Origin: Gemmatimonadaceae bacterium
Lineage (GTDB): Bacteria > Gemmatimonadota > Gemmatimonadetes > Gemmatimonadales > Gemmatimonadaceae
Direction of reading: 5' to 3'
DNA: 34,919 nt
Assembly: GCA_024654005.1 (NCBI GenBank)
Contig: JANLGX010000089.1
Location: 1 to 34,919 of the forward strand
A program made the position numbers and the translations under genes. The notes beneath the pieces were generated by a model. That model worked only from the letters and a program-made list of their open reading frames with translations, did not search any database and was not told where the DNA came from. Shown one piece after another: positions 7,585 through 16,447 of this stretch. Within the stretch, counting starts at the first letter, position 1. Every line of letters starts with the position of its first letter.

Positions 7585-10500
7585 CTACGCCGGCACCGTC
7601 TCCGGCACCGTCGCAGTCGCCTGCTGTTCCGCCCTCGCCAGCTCCCATTCTTTCCAAAGAGCGTACACCGCCGGAATGACGACCAGAGTAAGGACCGTGC
7701 TGGATATCATCCCTCCCACCATCGGCGCAGCGATCCGCTGCATCACGCTCGCCCCCGCTCCTCCGCCCCACATGATCGGCAACAGCCCGGCCGTGATCGC
7801 CGTCACCGTCATCATCTTCGGCCGCACCCGCTCCACCGCTCCCTCGAGCACCGCATCGTACAGATCCCGCGTCGTCGGCCGCCGCACGGTCTCCTGGCGC
7901 GCGCGCCAGGCGTGGTCCAGGTAGATGAGCATCACTACCCCCGTCTCGGCAGCCACTCCCGCCAGCGCGATGAATCCGATCGCCACCGCCACCGACCAGT
8001 TGTACCCGAGCAGCCACATGAACCAGACGCCGCCCACGAGCGCGAACGGCAGCGACAGCATCACGATCAAAGACTCGCCCACGCTGCGGAAATTGAAATA
8101 CAGCAGCAGGAAGATCACCGCCAGCGTCGCCGGCACCACGATCTTCATCTTCTCCTTCACCCGCTGCATGTACTCGTACTGCCCGCTCCACGCGATCGTG
8201 TAGCCCGTGGGCAGCGCGACCATGTCTTCCACCATCTTCTGCGCGTCGGCCACGTACCCGCCGATGTCCCGGCCGGTCACGTCCACGAACACCCAGGCGG
8301 TGGGCTGCGCGTCCTCGGTGCGGACCACCATCGGCCCCGCGACTTTCCGGATCGTCGCCAGCTCGCCGAGCGGGACCTGCGTCACGCCCGCTTGTGCCGG
8401 CGCCGCTGACATCGCCCCGCCCATAGCGCCCGTCGCGGACGATGCGGCGCCGCCCGTGTGGCTCACCGGCACCAGCACGGTCGCGAGTTGCTCGGGGGTG
8501 TCGCGGAAATCCTGCATGTACCGCACGCGCACGCCGTACCGCTCCCGCCCCTCGACCGTCTGCGTGACCACCATCCCGCCGATCGCGCTCGCGATCACGG
8601 ACTGGACGTCGCCCACGTTCAAGCCGTGCCGCGCAGCGGCCGCGCGGTCGATGTCGATGTCCAGGTAATAGCCCGACATCGCGCGTTCGGCGAACGCGCT
8701 GCGCGTGCCCGGAACCGCCTGCACAGCCTGCTCGATCTGCTTGCCTATCCCTTCGAGCGTGGCGAGGTCGGGCCCGAACACCTTGATTCCGACCGGCGTG
8801 CGAATACCGGTCGCGAGCATGTCGATCCGGCCGCGGATCGGCATCGTCCAGGAATTGGTGATTCCCGCCATCCGCACGGCTGAGTCCATCTGCGCGATCA
8901 GGCGGTCGTACGTCATCCCCGCCCGCCACACCTTGCGATCCTTCAAAGTGATCGTGGTCTCGAACATGTCGAGTCCCGCGGGATCGGTCGCCGTTTCGGC
9001 GCGGCCCGCCTTGCCGAACACGCGCTCCACCTCCGGGAACGTGGCCAGAATGGAATCCTGGATCCGCAGCACCTCTTTCGCCCGCGCGATGCTGATCCCC
9101 GGCATCGTCGTCGGCATGTACAGGATCGTTCCCTCTTCCATCGGCGGCATGAACTCGGAGCCGACGCGCGACCATGGAATCGCCGTGACGATCACCACGA
9201 TGACCGCGCCGGCGATCACCTCCCACCGGTTCCGCAATACGAAGCCGATCACCGGGTCGTACGCGCGGATCAGCACGCGGTTCACGGGATTGGCTCGCTC
9301 GCGCCAGATCCTGCCGCGCACGAACAGCCCCATGGCCACGGGCACGAGCGTCACCGAGAGCAGGCTTGCGGCCGCCATCGCGAATGTCTTGGTGAAGGCG
9401 AGCGGCGTGAACAGCCGGCCCTCCTGCCCCTCGAGCGTGAACACCGGCAGGAACGACACAGTCACGACCAGCAGCGAGAAGAAGAGCGCCGGCCCCACCT
9501 CGCGCGCCGCGGCGTTCGCCACCGCCCACCGCTCGCGCAGCGACAATACTCCCGTGTCGAGCCTGGCGAGCTGCGCCGCGTCCGGGCCGATCTTTCCCTC
9601 GACTGCGCGCTCGAGATGCTTGTGCATGTTCTCGATCATCACGATCGCCGCGTCTATCATCGCCCCGATCGCGATCGCGATTCCGCCGAGCGACATGATG
9701 TCGGCGCCCACGCCGACGAAGCGCATGCCCACGAACGCGAGCAGGATGCCGACGGGGATCGTCACGATCGCGACCAGCGCGCTGCGCAGATGCAGCAGGA
9801 ACACGATGCACACGAGCGCGACAACCAACGATTCCTCGAGCAGCTTGTGCCGCAGCGTCGAGATGGATTCCAGGATCAGCTCGCTCCGGTCGTACACCGG
9901 AATGATCTTCACGCCCGGCGGCAGTCCTTTCTGCGCTTCCGCGAGCTTCGCCTTCACGCGCTCGATCGTGGTGAGCGCGTTCTCGCCGAACCGCATGATC
10001 ACGATCCCGCCCACCGCGTCTCCGCGGCCGTCGAGATCGGCGATTCCGCGCCGCACGGCGGGCCCGGTGGACACGCGGCCCAGCTCGGCTACGCGCACGG
10101 GCGTGCCGTTCGCCGTCGCGGCCACGACGATGTTCTCGATGTCGCTCATCGAGCGGAGGTAGCCGAGCCCGCGCACCATGTACTCGCGCTCCGACAGCTC
10201 GAGCACCATCGCGCCCACGTCGTTGTTGGCGTTCTGCAGCGCGGACATCACCGTCGTCACGGGGATGCGGTACGCCAGCAGCTTGGCCGGATCGAGATCG
10301 ACCTGGTACTGCTTCTCGAAGCCGCCGACCGACGCGACCTCCGCGACGCCGGGCACGGACGTCAGCGCGTAGCGCAGGTACCAGTCCTGCAGCCCGCGCA
10401 GCTCCGACAGGTTCAACCGGCCCGTCGTGTCCTCGATCGCGTACTGGTATACCCAGCCCAGGCCGGTAGCGTCCGGCCCGAGCTGGGGCGCGACGGTCGC

Positions 10501-10866
10501 GGGCAGCCGGCCCTTGAGTCCGTCGAGATACTCCACTACCCGGGTTCGCGCCCAGTACAGATCGGTGTCGTCGTCGAAGATGATGTACACGAACGACACG
10601 CCGAAGAACGAGTAGCCGCGCACGGTGCGCGCGCCCGGGACCTTCAGCATCTCCGCCGCGATCGGGTAGGTGACCTGATCCTCGACTATGCGCGGCGCCT
10701 GCTCGCCATAGTCCGTCTGCACGATGACCTGTACGTCCGACAGGTCCGGCAGCGCCTCGAGCGGCGTCTCGCGGATCGCCCAGACACCTCCGGCTATCGC
10801 GGCCGTAGTCGCCAGCAGGACGATGAGCCTGTTGGCGATCGACCACTGAATCACGCGCGCAAGCAT
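7585..10866 (-). CDS. cusA: Cu(I)/Ag(I) efflux RND pump CusA
   Basis: Inner-membrane heavy-metal-efflux RND transporter of 1093 residues; exports Cu(I)/Ag(I) through CusB and CusC using the proton gradient. TM4 has GAMIDAAIVMIEN (401-413) with the proton-relay Asp405, close to the GAMVDAAIVMIEN of monovalent-metal pumps. The three metal-binding Met of E. coli CusA (573, 623, 672) map to Met584 (ILYM), Met634 (LDMFETT) and Met683 (RIDMLATG) with identical 50- and 49-residue spacing. Glu974 (LAGVAAETG) and Lys1017 (VRPKMMT) match the other relay residues. A Gly/Ala/Met-rich insertion occupies about 803-828. An AGGGGGA ribosome-binding site overlaps the cusB stop, 12 bases before the ATG. A long open frame overlapping it on the same strand is a GC artefact. 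Confidence 0.94.
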   Translation of the reverse strand: MLARVIQWSIANRLIVLLATTAAIAGGVWAIRETPLEALPDLSDVQVIVQTDYGEQAPRIVEDQVTYPIAAEMLKVPGARTVRGYSFFGVSFVYIIFDDDTDLYWARTRVVEYLDGLKGRLPATVAPQLGPDATGLGWVYQYAIEDTTGRLNLSELRGLQDWYLRYALTSVPGVAEVASVGGFEKQYQVDLDPAKLLAYRIPVTTVMSALQNANNDVGAMVLELSEREYMVRGLGYLRSMSDIENIVVAATANGTPVRVAELGRVSTGPAVRRGIADLDGRGDAVGGIVIMRFGENALTTIERVKAKLAEAQKGLPPGVKIIPVYDRSELILESISTLRHKLLEESLVVALVCIVFLLHLRSALVAIVTIPVGILLAFVGMRFVGVGADIMSLGGIAIAIGAMIDAAIVMIENMHKHLERAVEGKIGPDAAQLARLDTGVLSLRERWAVANAAAREVGPALFFSLLVVTVSFLPVFTLEGQEGRLFTPLAFTKTFAMAAASLLSVTLVPVAMGLFVRGRIWRERANPVNRVLIRAYDPVIGFVLRNRWEVIAGAVIVVIVTAIPWSRVGSEFMPPMEEGTILYMPTTMPGISIARAKEVLRIQDSILATFPEVERVFGKAGRAETATDPAGLDMFETTITLKDRKVWRAGMTYDRLIAQMDSAVRMAGITNSWTMPIRGRIDMLATGIRTPVGIKVFGPDLATLEGIGKQIEQAVQAVPGTRSAFAERAMSGYYLDIDIDRAAAARHGLNVGDVQSVIASAIGGMVVTQTVEGRERYGVRVRYMQDFRDTPEQLATVLVPVSHTGGAASSATGAMGGAMSAAPAQAGVTQVPLGELATIRKVAGPMVVRTEDAQPTAWVFVDVTGRDIGGYVADAQKMVEDMVALPTGYTIAWSGQYEYMQRVKEKMKIVVPATLAVIFLLLYFNFRSVGESLIVMLSLPFALVGGVWFMWLLGYNWSVAVAIGFIALAGVAAETGVVMLIYLDHAWRARQETVRRPTTRDLYDAVLEGAVERVRPKMMTVTAITAGLLPIMWGGGAGASVMQRIAAPMVGGMISSTVLTLVVIPAVYALWKEWELARAEQQATATVPETVPA

Positions 10867-10878
10867 TGGCCGGTCCCC

Positions 10879-12189
10879 CTATCGTGGACGACGTGGAGTC
10901 GCAGGCGGCGCGACGGGAGACGGCGCGGGTGCCGTCCCCGGACCAGCCGACGGCGCGGTCATCTCCATTCCCGGCATGTTCCCCATGCCGCCCATCAACG
11001 TGCCCAGGTTCGACTCCGCGTCCACGAGGAACGTCGCGGAGGCGACCACCTGCTCGCCGACCGCGAGCCCGCTGAGTATCTCGATCTTGTCTTCACCAGC
11101 GGCGCCGAGCGTGACGAACCGGGGCTCGAGCTTCCCGTCCGGCCGCCGGACGAACACGATGTTCCGCTCGCCCGTGGACAGCACGGCGCCGCGCGGGACC
11201 GAGAGCGATGGCCGCGCCCGGCCCGACGCGGGGAGCGAGAGCGTGGCGTACATGCCCGGCTTGAGGTGTCCATTCCCGTTCGGCAGCGCCACGCGCACGC
11301 GCACGGTGCGCGTCTCCGGATTCAGCGTCGGATAGATGTACGTGATGCGGCCGGTCCGCTCCTCGCCCGGCAGCGCCTCGAACTGCGCGCTCGCCTGCTG
11401 CCCGAGGCTGATCGCGTGCAGGTCGCGCTCGAACACCTCGCCTTCGACCCACACGACGCTCAAGTCGGCGACCTTGTAGATCGCATCGCCCGCCATGACG
11501 CGCTGTCCGCCGAACACCGCCTTCTCGATCACGTACCCGCTCACGGGCGAGCGCAGCGTGAGGGTCCGCCTGGCGGCGCCGGTGCGCTCGAGCTGCGCGA
11601 TCTCCGCCGCGCTCACGTCCCAGTACAGCAGCCGCCGCCGCGCGGACGCCACCAACCCTTCCGCGTAGCGCTTCGCCTCCTCCGAGCCGCCGCTCACGTC
11701 GGCAGCGAGCCGCCTCGCCAACAGCAGCTCGTCCTGCGTGGCGACGAGCATCGGCGAGTAAATCGTGAACAGCGCCTGCCCGCGACCCACGTACTGACCT
11801 GTGGAGTTGACGTACAGCTGCTCGATCCAGCCGTCGATCTTGGGCGAGATGGTCTTCACGCGCGCTTCGTCGAACGTGACCTGGCCCACCGTTCGTATCG
11901 TGCTCGCGACGAAGCCGGCTTCGACCGTCGCGTACGTCACGCCGATGCGCTCGGCCTCGCTGGCGCTGAGCAGCACGGCTCTGGCGCTGTCGCTGCCCGC
12001 GGGCACGCTGCCGTGCCCCGCGTGCTCGTCGGCTTGCGCCGGCTGCTTCTCGTCGCCGCGCGTGATGAGCACGGTAGCGCCGAGAGCGACGATGATGAGC
12101 CCGGCGATCACCGAGCCCCGGACGATCCGGCGACGCCGGTCGAGCGACGGCCCGAACGGCGACTCGGGTGAATTGGACTTGACGGACAT
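10879..12189 (-). CDS. cusB: CusB-type periplasmic adaptor
   Basis: Membrane-fusion protein linking CusA to CusC. The 436 residues begin with an N-terminal anchor (TM about 22-43, RIVRGSVIAGLIIVALGATVL). A short DEHAGHGS segment follows, then the adaptor core with IDGWIEQLYVNSTGQYVGRGQALF, IYSPMLVATQDELLLA and the beta-barrel VVWVEGEVFERDL. The C-terminal tail has a Met cluster, MGGMGNMPGMEM (399-410), and then a Pro/Ala-rich end. E. coli CusB carries its metal-binding Met at the N-terminus, so a C-terminal cluster is unusual. The ATG at 12189 is preferred over the GTG at 12192 because GGAGG lies 6 bases upstream of the ATG. TGATG couples it to cusC. There is no C-terminal CusF-like domain. 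Confidence 0.9.
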   Translation of the reverse strand: MSVKSNSPESPFGPSLDRRRRIVRGSVIAGLIIVALGATVLITRGDEKQPAQADEHAGHGSVPAGSDSARAVLLSASEAERIGVTYATVEAGFVASTIRTVGQVTFDEARVKTISPKIDGWIEQLYVNSTGQYVGRGQALFTIYSPMLVATQDELLLARRLAADVSGGSEEAKRYAEGLVASARRRLLYWDVSAAEIAQLERTGAARRTLTLRSPVSGYVIEKAVFGGQRVMAGDAIYKVADLSVVWVEGEVFERDLHAISLGQQASAQFEALPGEERTGRITYIYPTLNPETRTVRVRVALPNGNGHLKPGMYATLSLPASGRARPSLSVPRGAVLSTGERNIVFVRRPDGKLEPRFVTLGAAGEDKIEILSGLAVGEQVVASATFLVDAESNLGTLMGGMGNMPGMEMTAPSAGPGTAPAPSPVAPPATPRRPR

Positions 12190-13583
12190 CACACGCCTCC
12201 GGGGGACCGCGTAGCGGTCGAATCAGGATCGAGAAGCTCGTCGCTCAGCAGCATCTCCAGCTCGGCCCACGCCTTCCCTTCCTCGGCTTCGAGCATGACG
12301 AGATCGCGACGATAGTTGGTGACTAGCATCTGGTTGTCGAGCAGCGTCATGAAATCCACGCTGCCGACGCGGTACGCCGAGAGCGACGACTGGACGGTCG
12401 CGCCCGCCTGCGGGAGGACGGTCGAGCGGTACAGCTGCTGGAGCCGGCGCGCGCGCTCGAGGTCCGCGTGCGCCGCGGCGACGCGCGCGCGTGTGTCCGC
12501 GCGCATGTCGGCCAGATCGAAAAGCGCCATCCGCTCCATCGCGGCGGCCTCCTCGCGCATCGCGAGCTGGCGCCCGCGGGCGAAGATCGGCACGCTCGCG
12601 CCGAGCATCAGGCTCCCCATGCGCTGGTTGCGGGACGGCTCGTCCATGGGGGCGAGTGCCGGACCTTGCGCGTACGCGACCCCGATCCGCAGATCGGGCC
12701 AGATCTCGCGCTTCGCGAGCCGCAGCGACGTCGCGCCCGCGGCAACCTCGGCCTCGCCGGCTTTCAGCATCCTGCGGCCCGCAAGGGCGCGCTGGTGCAG
12801 CGAGTCGAGCGGCGGAATGGACTGCGGGAACAGCGGCAAGATCGGCGAGCGGATGCGGAGCGGATCGTGATCGTCCGCGCCGTCCGCGCCGGGCTCGCCC
12901 AGCAGCGCTTCGATCCTCGCGGCCATGGCGTCGCGCATCGCGACCATGCGGAGCGTGTCCTCCGCCTCGCGCGCGATCTGCACCTGCGCGCGCAGCACGT
13001 CCGCCTGCCTGCCCTGGCCAACGCGGTACATCGATTCGGCGGTCTGCCTGATGTCGTCCAGAAGCCGGAGCGACTCGCGGGTAACCGCGATCTGCCGGTC
13101 CGCCGCGTAGAGGTCGTAGAACGCCATCGCGACCGCGGCTCGCACCTCCCACTCCGCTTCGCCGGCGCGCTCCGCGGCCGCGGTCACCTGCGACCGTGCG
13201 ATGCGCCCCTTGAGGCCGAGCTGGCCCGCGACCGGCAGCATTTGCATGACGGTCAGCTGTGTCATGCCGGTGCCGGGCATCGGCGCGAGCCCCGGCAGCT
13301 CACGGTTCATGAACGCCAGCTCCAGCTCCGGATCCGCGGGGAGCCGCGCGCTCGACACGCGCGATCGTGCCGCATCCGTGCGCGCACGCGCCGCGGCTAC
13401 GCCCGGATTGGACCGGCGGGCTGTCTCGTACAGCTCGCCGAGGCGCATGTGCTCCTGGGCGGCCGCGCGCGCGGGCATGGCGACGGGCGCGAGCATGCCG
13501 GCGGCCAGCAGCCACCATCCGATCGACGGGCGTGTGGCGCACGGGCGGCGTACGCGTTCTTTCCTGCTGTATGTGATGGACAA
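12189..13583 (-). CDS. cusC: TolC-family outer membrane efflux protein (CusC-like)
   Basis: Outer-membrane channel of the Cus tripartite pump. The 464 residues start with a signal peptide ending near ARAAAQ (about 36-42), followed by two OEP repeats. The first has LGELYETARRSNPGVAAARARTDAA and MQMLPVAGQLGLKGRIARSQV. The second has AGEAEVAAGATSLRLAKREIWPDLRIGVAYAQG and YRVGSVDFMTLLDNQMLVTNYRRDLV, typical of metal-pump outer membrane factors. There is no lipobox, unlike E. coli CusC. The start is TTG at 13583, supported by GGGAGAGGG about 5 bases upstream and by the absence of any ATG before the signal peptide. It is first of the tight cusCBA set and lies 98 bases after a small Cys/Met-rich protein gene. 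Confidence 0.9.
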   Translation of the reverse strand: MSITYSRKERVRRPCATRPSIGWWLLAAGMLAPVAMPARAAAQEHMRLGELYETARRSNPGVAAARARTDAARSRVSSARLPADPELELAFMNRELPGLAPMPGTGMTQLTVMQMLPVAGQLGLKGRIARSQVTAAAERAGEAEWEVRAAVAMAFYDLYAADRQIAVTRESLRLLDDIRQTAESMYRVGQGRQADVLRAQVQIAREAEDTLRMVAMRDAMAARIEALLGEPGADGADDHDPLRIRSPILPLFPQSIPPLDSLHQRALAGRRMLKAGEAEVAAGATSLRLAKREIWPDLRIGVAYAQGPALAPMDEPSRNQRMGSLMLGASVPIFARGRQLAMREEAAAMERMALFDLADMRADTRARVAAAHADLERARRLQQLYRSTVLPQAGATVQSSLSAYRVGSVDFMTLLDNQMLVTNYRRDLVMLEAEEGKAWAELEMLLSDELLDPDSTATRSPGGV

Positions 13584-13637
13584 AACCCTCTCCCTTCCGG
13601 ATCCTGAGTTGACCAGCGCGATGTCGGGTCAGCTGCG

Positions 13638-13652
13638 CGCGGAAATTCCGCG
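13638..13652. promoter_or_regulatory. 15-bp palindrome upstream of cusC
   Basis: CGCGGAAATTCCGCG is a perfect inverted repeat (7-base arms around one A), 55-69 bases before the cusC start, in the only sizeable gap of this minus-strand run. A symmetric site in front of a metal-efflux operon is a plausible operator. No known CueR, CusR or CopY consensus is recognised, so this is a shape-based call only. Confidence 0.4.
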
Positions 13653-13657
13653 GCGCC

Positions 13658-13681
13658 GCTCACTGCTAGATGCGAGTGAGC
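13658..13681 (-). terminator. Hairpin after the small Cys/Met-rich gene
   Basis: A 7-base stem (GCTCACT with AGTGAGC) closes a 10-base loop directly beside the stop codon of the upstream gene. There is no U-tract on the minus strand, so it could be a weak terminator, an RNA-processing site or a 3' stabilising stem between that gene and cusC. Confidence 0.35.
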
Positions 13682-14038
13682 CTAGGCGCGAGGAGGGGGA
13701 AGGTCCGGAACTGTGCTGCGGGTCTGAAACAGCGTGGCCGGATCAGTCGGAGCGACGTCGCGTGCGACCGCGACCGTCAGCTGCGACTGCATCGCCGGCT
13801 GGAAGACGGCGGCCATGCACGACATCACTGCCTGGCAGGCGCCGTGGTCGGATGGAGCGCAGCCGGTTCCGGCTGCGTCGCCCGAGCAGGATTCCGATTC
13901 GGCGGGCATGGACATGCCGGCGTGGCCGGTGTCGGCGACCGTGGCGTTCTCGGCGCACGGAGTCGGCCCGGCCGCCAGCGACAGCTGGAGCACCAGGATA
14001 CCCATGACAAGCGCACCCAAACGGCGGATGGAATCCAT
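13682..14038 (-). CDS. Small secreted Cys/Met/His-rich protein upstream of cusC
   Basis: Not recognised as a named family. From the ATG at 14038 it has 118 residues; a GTG at 14059 would add seven. A hydrophobic N-terminal segment (LGALVMGILVLQLSLAAG) looks like a signal peptide or anchor. The mature part carries five Cys, several Met and three His in a short stretch, including HAGMSMPAESESC, SDHGACQAVMSCM and FQPAMQSQ. The tail ends in a Pro-rich DLPPPRA. Many small proteins upstream of heavy-metal RND operons look like this, and thiol and thioether groups suit Cu(I). A periplasmic copper-binding role is inferred from composition and position. No CXXC or CXXXC thioredoxin-like motif is present. 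Confidence 0.6.
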   Translation of the reverse strand: MDSIRRLGALVMGILVLQLSLAAGPTPCAENATVADTGHAGMSMPAESESCSGDAAGTGCAPSDHGACQAVMSCMAAVFQPAMQSQLTVAVARDVAPTDPATLFQTRSTVPDLPPPRA

Positions 14039-14150
14039 GGGGCGAAAAGTAACCCCCACGGTGCGATGTCCGCTGTCAGAGATTGGGGCGGGCTGGTGTC
14101 GGGGAAATGATGACAGGAGGAAAAACGGTGCGCGGTGTGCGCTCCGAGCC

Positions 14151-15227
14151 CTACTCTCCAGAGCTCGCCGAGGCGGAGAAGTCCCTCAGAAACGCCAGCG
14201 CTCTGTTCCGCTGCCGCTGGAAGGTTCCCCTCTCCGACGACCCGATCGGGTCCCCGCCGCGCATCTGCAGCGCGACGCGAGGGTTCTTCTGCACGCCGCT
14301 CACGAGCACCTCGAAGTGCAGGTGCGGCCCGCTCGCGAGGCCGGTCATTCCGACGTAGCCGATCGTGTTCCCGATTCCGACGCGCTTGCCGCGGCTAACG
14401 CCCTTGGCAAATCCGCGGAGATGGGCATACCGGCTCACGTAGCCGTTGCGGTGGCGGACGTCGATGACGTTGCCGTAGCCCCCCTTCCGACCCGCGAAGA
14501 TGACGACGCCGTCACCGATCGCGCGGACCGGCGTGCCGGACGCCGCCGCGTAGTCGGTGCCCTTGTGCGCGCGCCACCGTCCCAGCACGGGATGCTTGCG
14601 CATGCCGAACACGCTCGAGATCCGCCGGAAGTTGAGCGGCGCGCGCAGGAACGCCGCGCGCAGCGACTTTCCTTCCGCGTCGAACCACTCGCCGCCCGCG
14701 ACGTTGCTGCGGAAGTGGATCGCCTGGATCTCCTTGCCGGAGAGCTGCATCGTAGCGCCGAGGATCTTGTTCACGTGCACGCCGCCCGTCGGCTCCTGCA
14801 CACGTTCCACCACGACGCCGAACTTGTCGCCGACCTGGAGGTCCCGGCTCATGTCCACGCGATACTCGTAGATGTCGGCGAGCAGCCAGGCGAGGCGCAG
14901 GCGCTGACCCTTCGGCAGGACTGCGTCGGAGAACTGATCCAGCGCGGAGTACAGGCTCGACCTGATGGTGCCGGTCACCGCGATCGTGTCGACAATCACC
15001 TTGCTCGACGCGACGACCACCACCGGGCTCACGATCGGGTCGTACACGTATGGGGCAACCGGAACGGTCGGCCGCTCACGATCGAGCACGCGAATCGGGT
15101 CGATTTCGCGCGCAGAGAGCAGTTCGCCGGCCCTTGCAGCAGGTACCGGCGGTGTAAGTCGCAAAGCTCCGATCGCCAGCGCTCCGACCACCGTGTAGGT
15201 GATGGAGCGCGCCCATGACAACCTCAA
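14151..15227 (-). CDS. M23 family (LytM/MepM-like) peptidoglycan endopeptidase
   Basis: Envelope-located murein hydrolase or activator of 358 residues. An N-terminal signal or anchor segment (about 9-32) is followed by an OapA/MepM-like region (about 60-190, with [14 protein letters not shown] and [14 protein letters not shown]). The C-terminal LytM domain has both zinc motifs intact: HKGTD (His221, Asp225) and HLHFE (His302, His304), preceded by [18 protein letters not shown]. It should be active rather than a degenerate NlpD/EnvC-type activator. The TTG start at 15227 overlaps the ftsZ stop by three bases, with GGAG inside the end of ftsZ. Coupling to ftsZ suggests a role in septal wall splitting (inference). 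Confidence 0.88.
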   Translation of the reverse strand: MRLSWARSITYTVVGALAIGALRLTPPVPAARAGELLSAREIDPIRVLDRERPTVPVAPYVYDPIVSPVVVVASSKVIVDTIAVTGTIRSSLYSALDQFSDAVLPKGQRLRLAWLLADIYEYRVDMSRDLQVGDKFGVVVERVQEPTGGVHVNKILGATMQLSGKEIQAIHFRSNVAGGEWFDAEGKSLRAAFLRAPLNFRRISSVFGMRKHPVLGRWRAHKGTDYAAASGTPVRAIGDGVVIFAGRKGGYGNVIDVRHRNGYVSRYAHLRGFAKGVSRGKRVGIGNTIGYVGMTGLASGPHLHFEVLVSGVQKNPRVALQMRGGDPIGSSERGTFQRQRNRALAFLRDFSASASSGE

Positions 15228-16447
15228 TCCATTTGTCTCCGAATGAAGGTCGGGATCTCCATGTCGGCCAGATCCTGATCCTGCACTTCCTGCTTGTGCT
15301 GCTTCTCCGTCAAGGACGACGCTGAGGGCGCCTGAGTCACGCGGCGCAGGCCGTCGGTTCCTGTACCGGCCTGGATGCCCCTGGCGACCCTCGCCACGCC
15401 CACCTGACGCTGCGCCGGGAACGGAATGACGGGTGAGCCTTTCCCCTGTCCGTGGGAAATGCCCGCTCCCGAGCCGACACTATTATTAGCGCTGTCGAAG
15501 CCGGTCGCAATGACCGTTACGCGAATTTCCCCGCCCATGGCCGGCTCGTGGACCGCGCCGAAGATGATCTCGGCGTCCGACCCGGCCGCGTCGTGGATGA
15601 TCTCGCTGATCTGATACACCTCGCCCAGGGTCATGTCCGGACCGCCGGTGATGTTGAGCAGAACTCCCGTGGCGCCGGCGATGGAGACGTTGTCGAGCAG
15701 CGGACTGGCGATGGCCTGCTGAGCGGCCTCGGTCGCGCGGTTGTCCCCCCGGCCGATCCCCGTGCCCATCAGGGCCGATCCCCCTTCCTGCATGACCGTA
15801 CGCACGTCGGCGAAATCGACGTTCACCAGACCGGTGACGCTGATGAGCGAGGAGATGCCCTGCGTGGCGTGCAGCAGCACTTCGTCGGCCTTCTTCAGCG
15901 CGTCCTGGAACGGAATTCCCTTGCCGACCACCGCGAGCAGCCGCTCGTTCGGCACGACGATCATCGTATCCACGTACTTTCGCATCTCGGCGATGCCGAG
16001 CTCTGCCTGCCGCATGCGCTTGCGTCCCTCGAAGAGGAACGGCCGCGTCACGATTCCCACCGTGAGCGATCCCGCCTCGCGCGCGAGCTCGCAGACGATC
16101 GGCGCGGCGCCGGTGCCGGTGCCGCCGCCCATGCCGCAGGTGACGAACACGAGATCGGCGTTCTGCAGCGAGCGGGAGACGTCGTCCCTGCTCTCCTCGA
16201 TCGCCTGGCGTCCGATCTCGGGGCGCGCGCCGGCGCCGAGTCCGCGCGTCAGCTTCTTCCCGATCTGGATCTTCACGTCGGACTTCGAGTTCAGGAGCGC
16301 CTGCGCATCGGTGTTCACCGATATGAATTCCACGCCCTGGAGATGCTCGTCGATCATCCGGTTGACGGCGTTTCCTCCGCCGCCTCCGACGCCGACCACT
16401 TTCATGCGCGCGGCCTGCGACTCGCTCTCGTCGAACTCGAATACCAT
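15224..16447 (-). CDS. ftsZ: Cell division protein FtsZ
   Basis: Tubulin-like GTPase forming the division ring. From the ATG at 16447 it has 407 residues, starting [10 protein letters not shown] as in many FtsZ proteins. Upstream codons remain open but are not FtsZ-like, and GGAGAGAGAG precedes the chosen ATG. The tubulin signature is GGGTGTG (107-113), and the T7 catalytic loop is NVDFADV (209-215). A variable linker (about 320-390) leads to the conserved C-terminal peptide [14 protein letters not shown], which binds membrane tethers such as FtsA or SepF. No ftsA, ftsQ or mur genes are adjacent, so this ftsZ is away from a classical dcw cluster within the window. Confidence 0.97.
   Translation of the reverse strand: MVFEFDESESQAARMKVVGVGGGGGNAVNRMIDEHLQGVEFISVNTDAQALLNSKSDVKIQIGKKLTRGLGAGARPEIGRQAIEESRDDVSRSLQNADLVFVTCGMGGGTGTGAAPIVCELAREAGSLTVGIVTRPFLFEGRKRMRQAELGIAEMRKYVDTMIVVPNERLLAVVGKGIPFQDALKKADEVLLHATQGISSLISVTGLVNVDFADVRTVMQEGGSALMGTGIGRGDNRATEAAQQAIASPLLDNVSIAGATGVLLNITGGPDMTLGEVYQISEIIHDAAGSDAEIIFGAVHEPAMGGEIRVTVIATGFDSANNSVGSGAGISHGQGKGSPVIPFPAQRQVGVARVARGIQAGTGTDGLRRVTQAPSASSLTEKQHKQEVQDQDLADMEIPTFIRRQMD

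Noticed and set aside
7046-10846. Open frame of 1266 codons on the minus strand across ftsY and cusA
   Set aside because: It is a shifted frame within two certain genes, rich in Arg/Gly/Ala with no domain; long shadow frames are expected at this GC content.
9616-12171. Open frame of 851 codons on the plus strand opposite cusA and cusB
   Set aside because: It is antisense to genes with all catalytic motifs, and its His/Arg/Asp-rich composition is the typical complement of GC-rich coding sequence.
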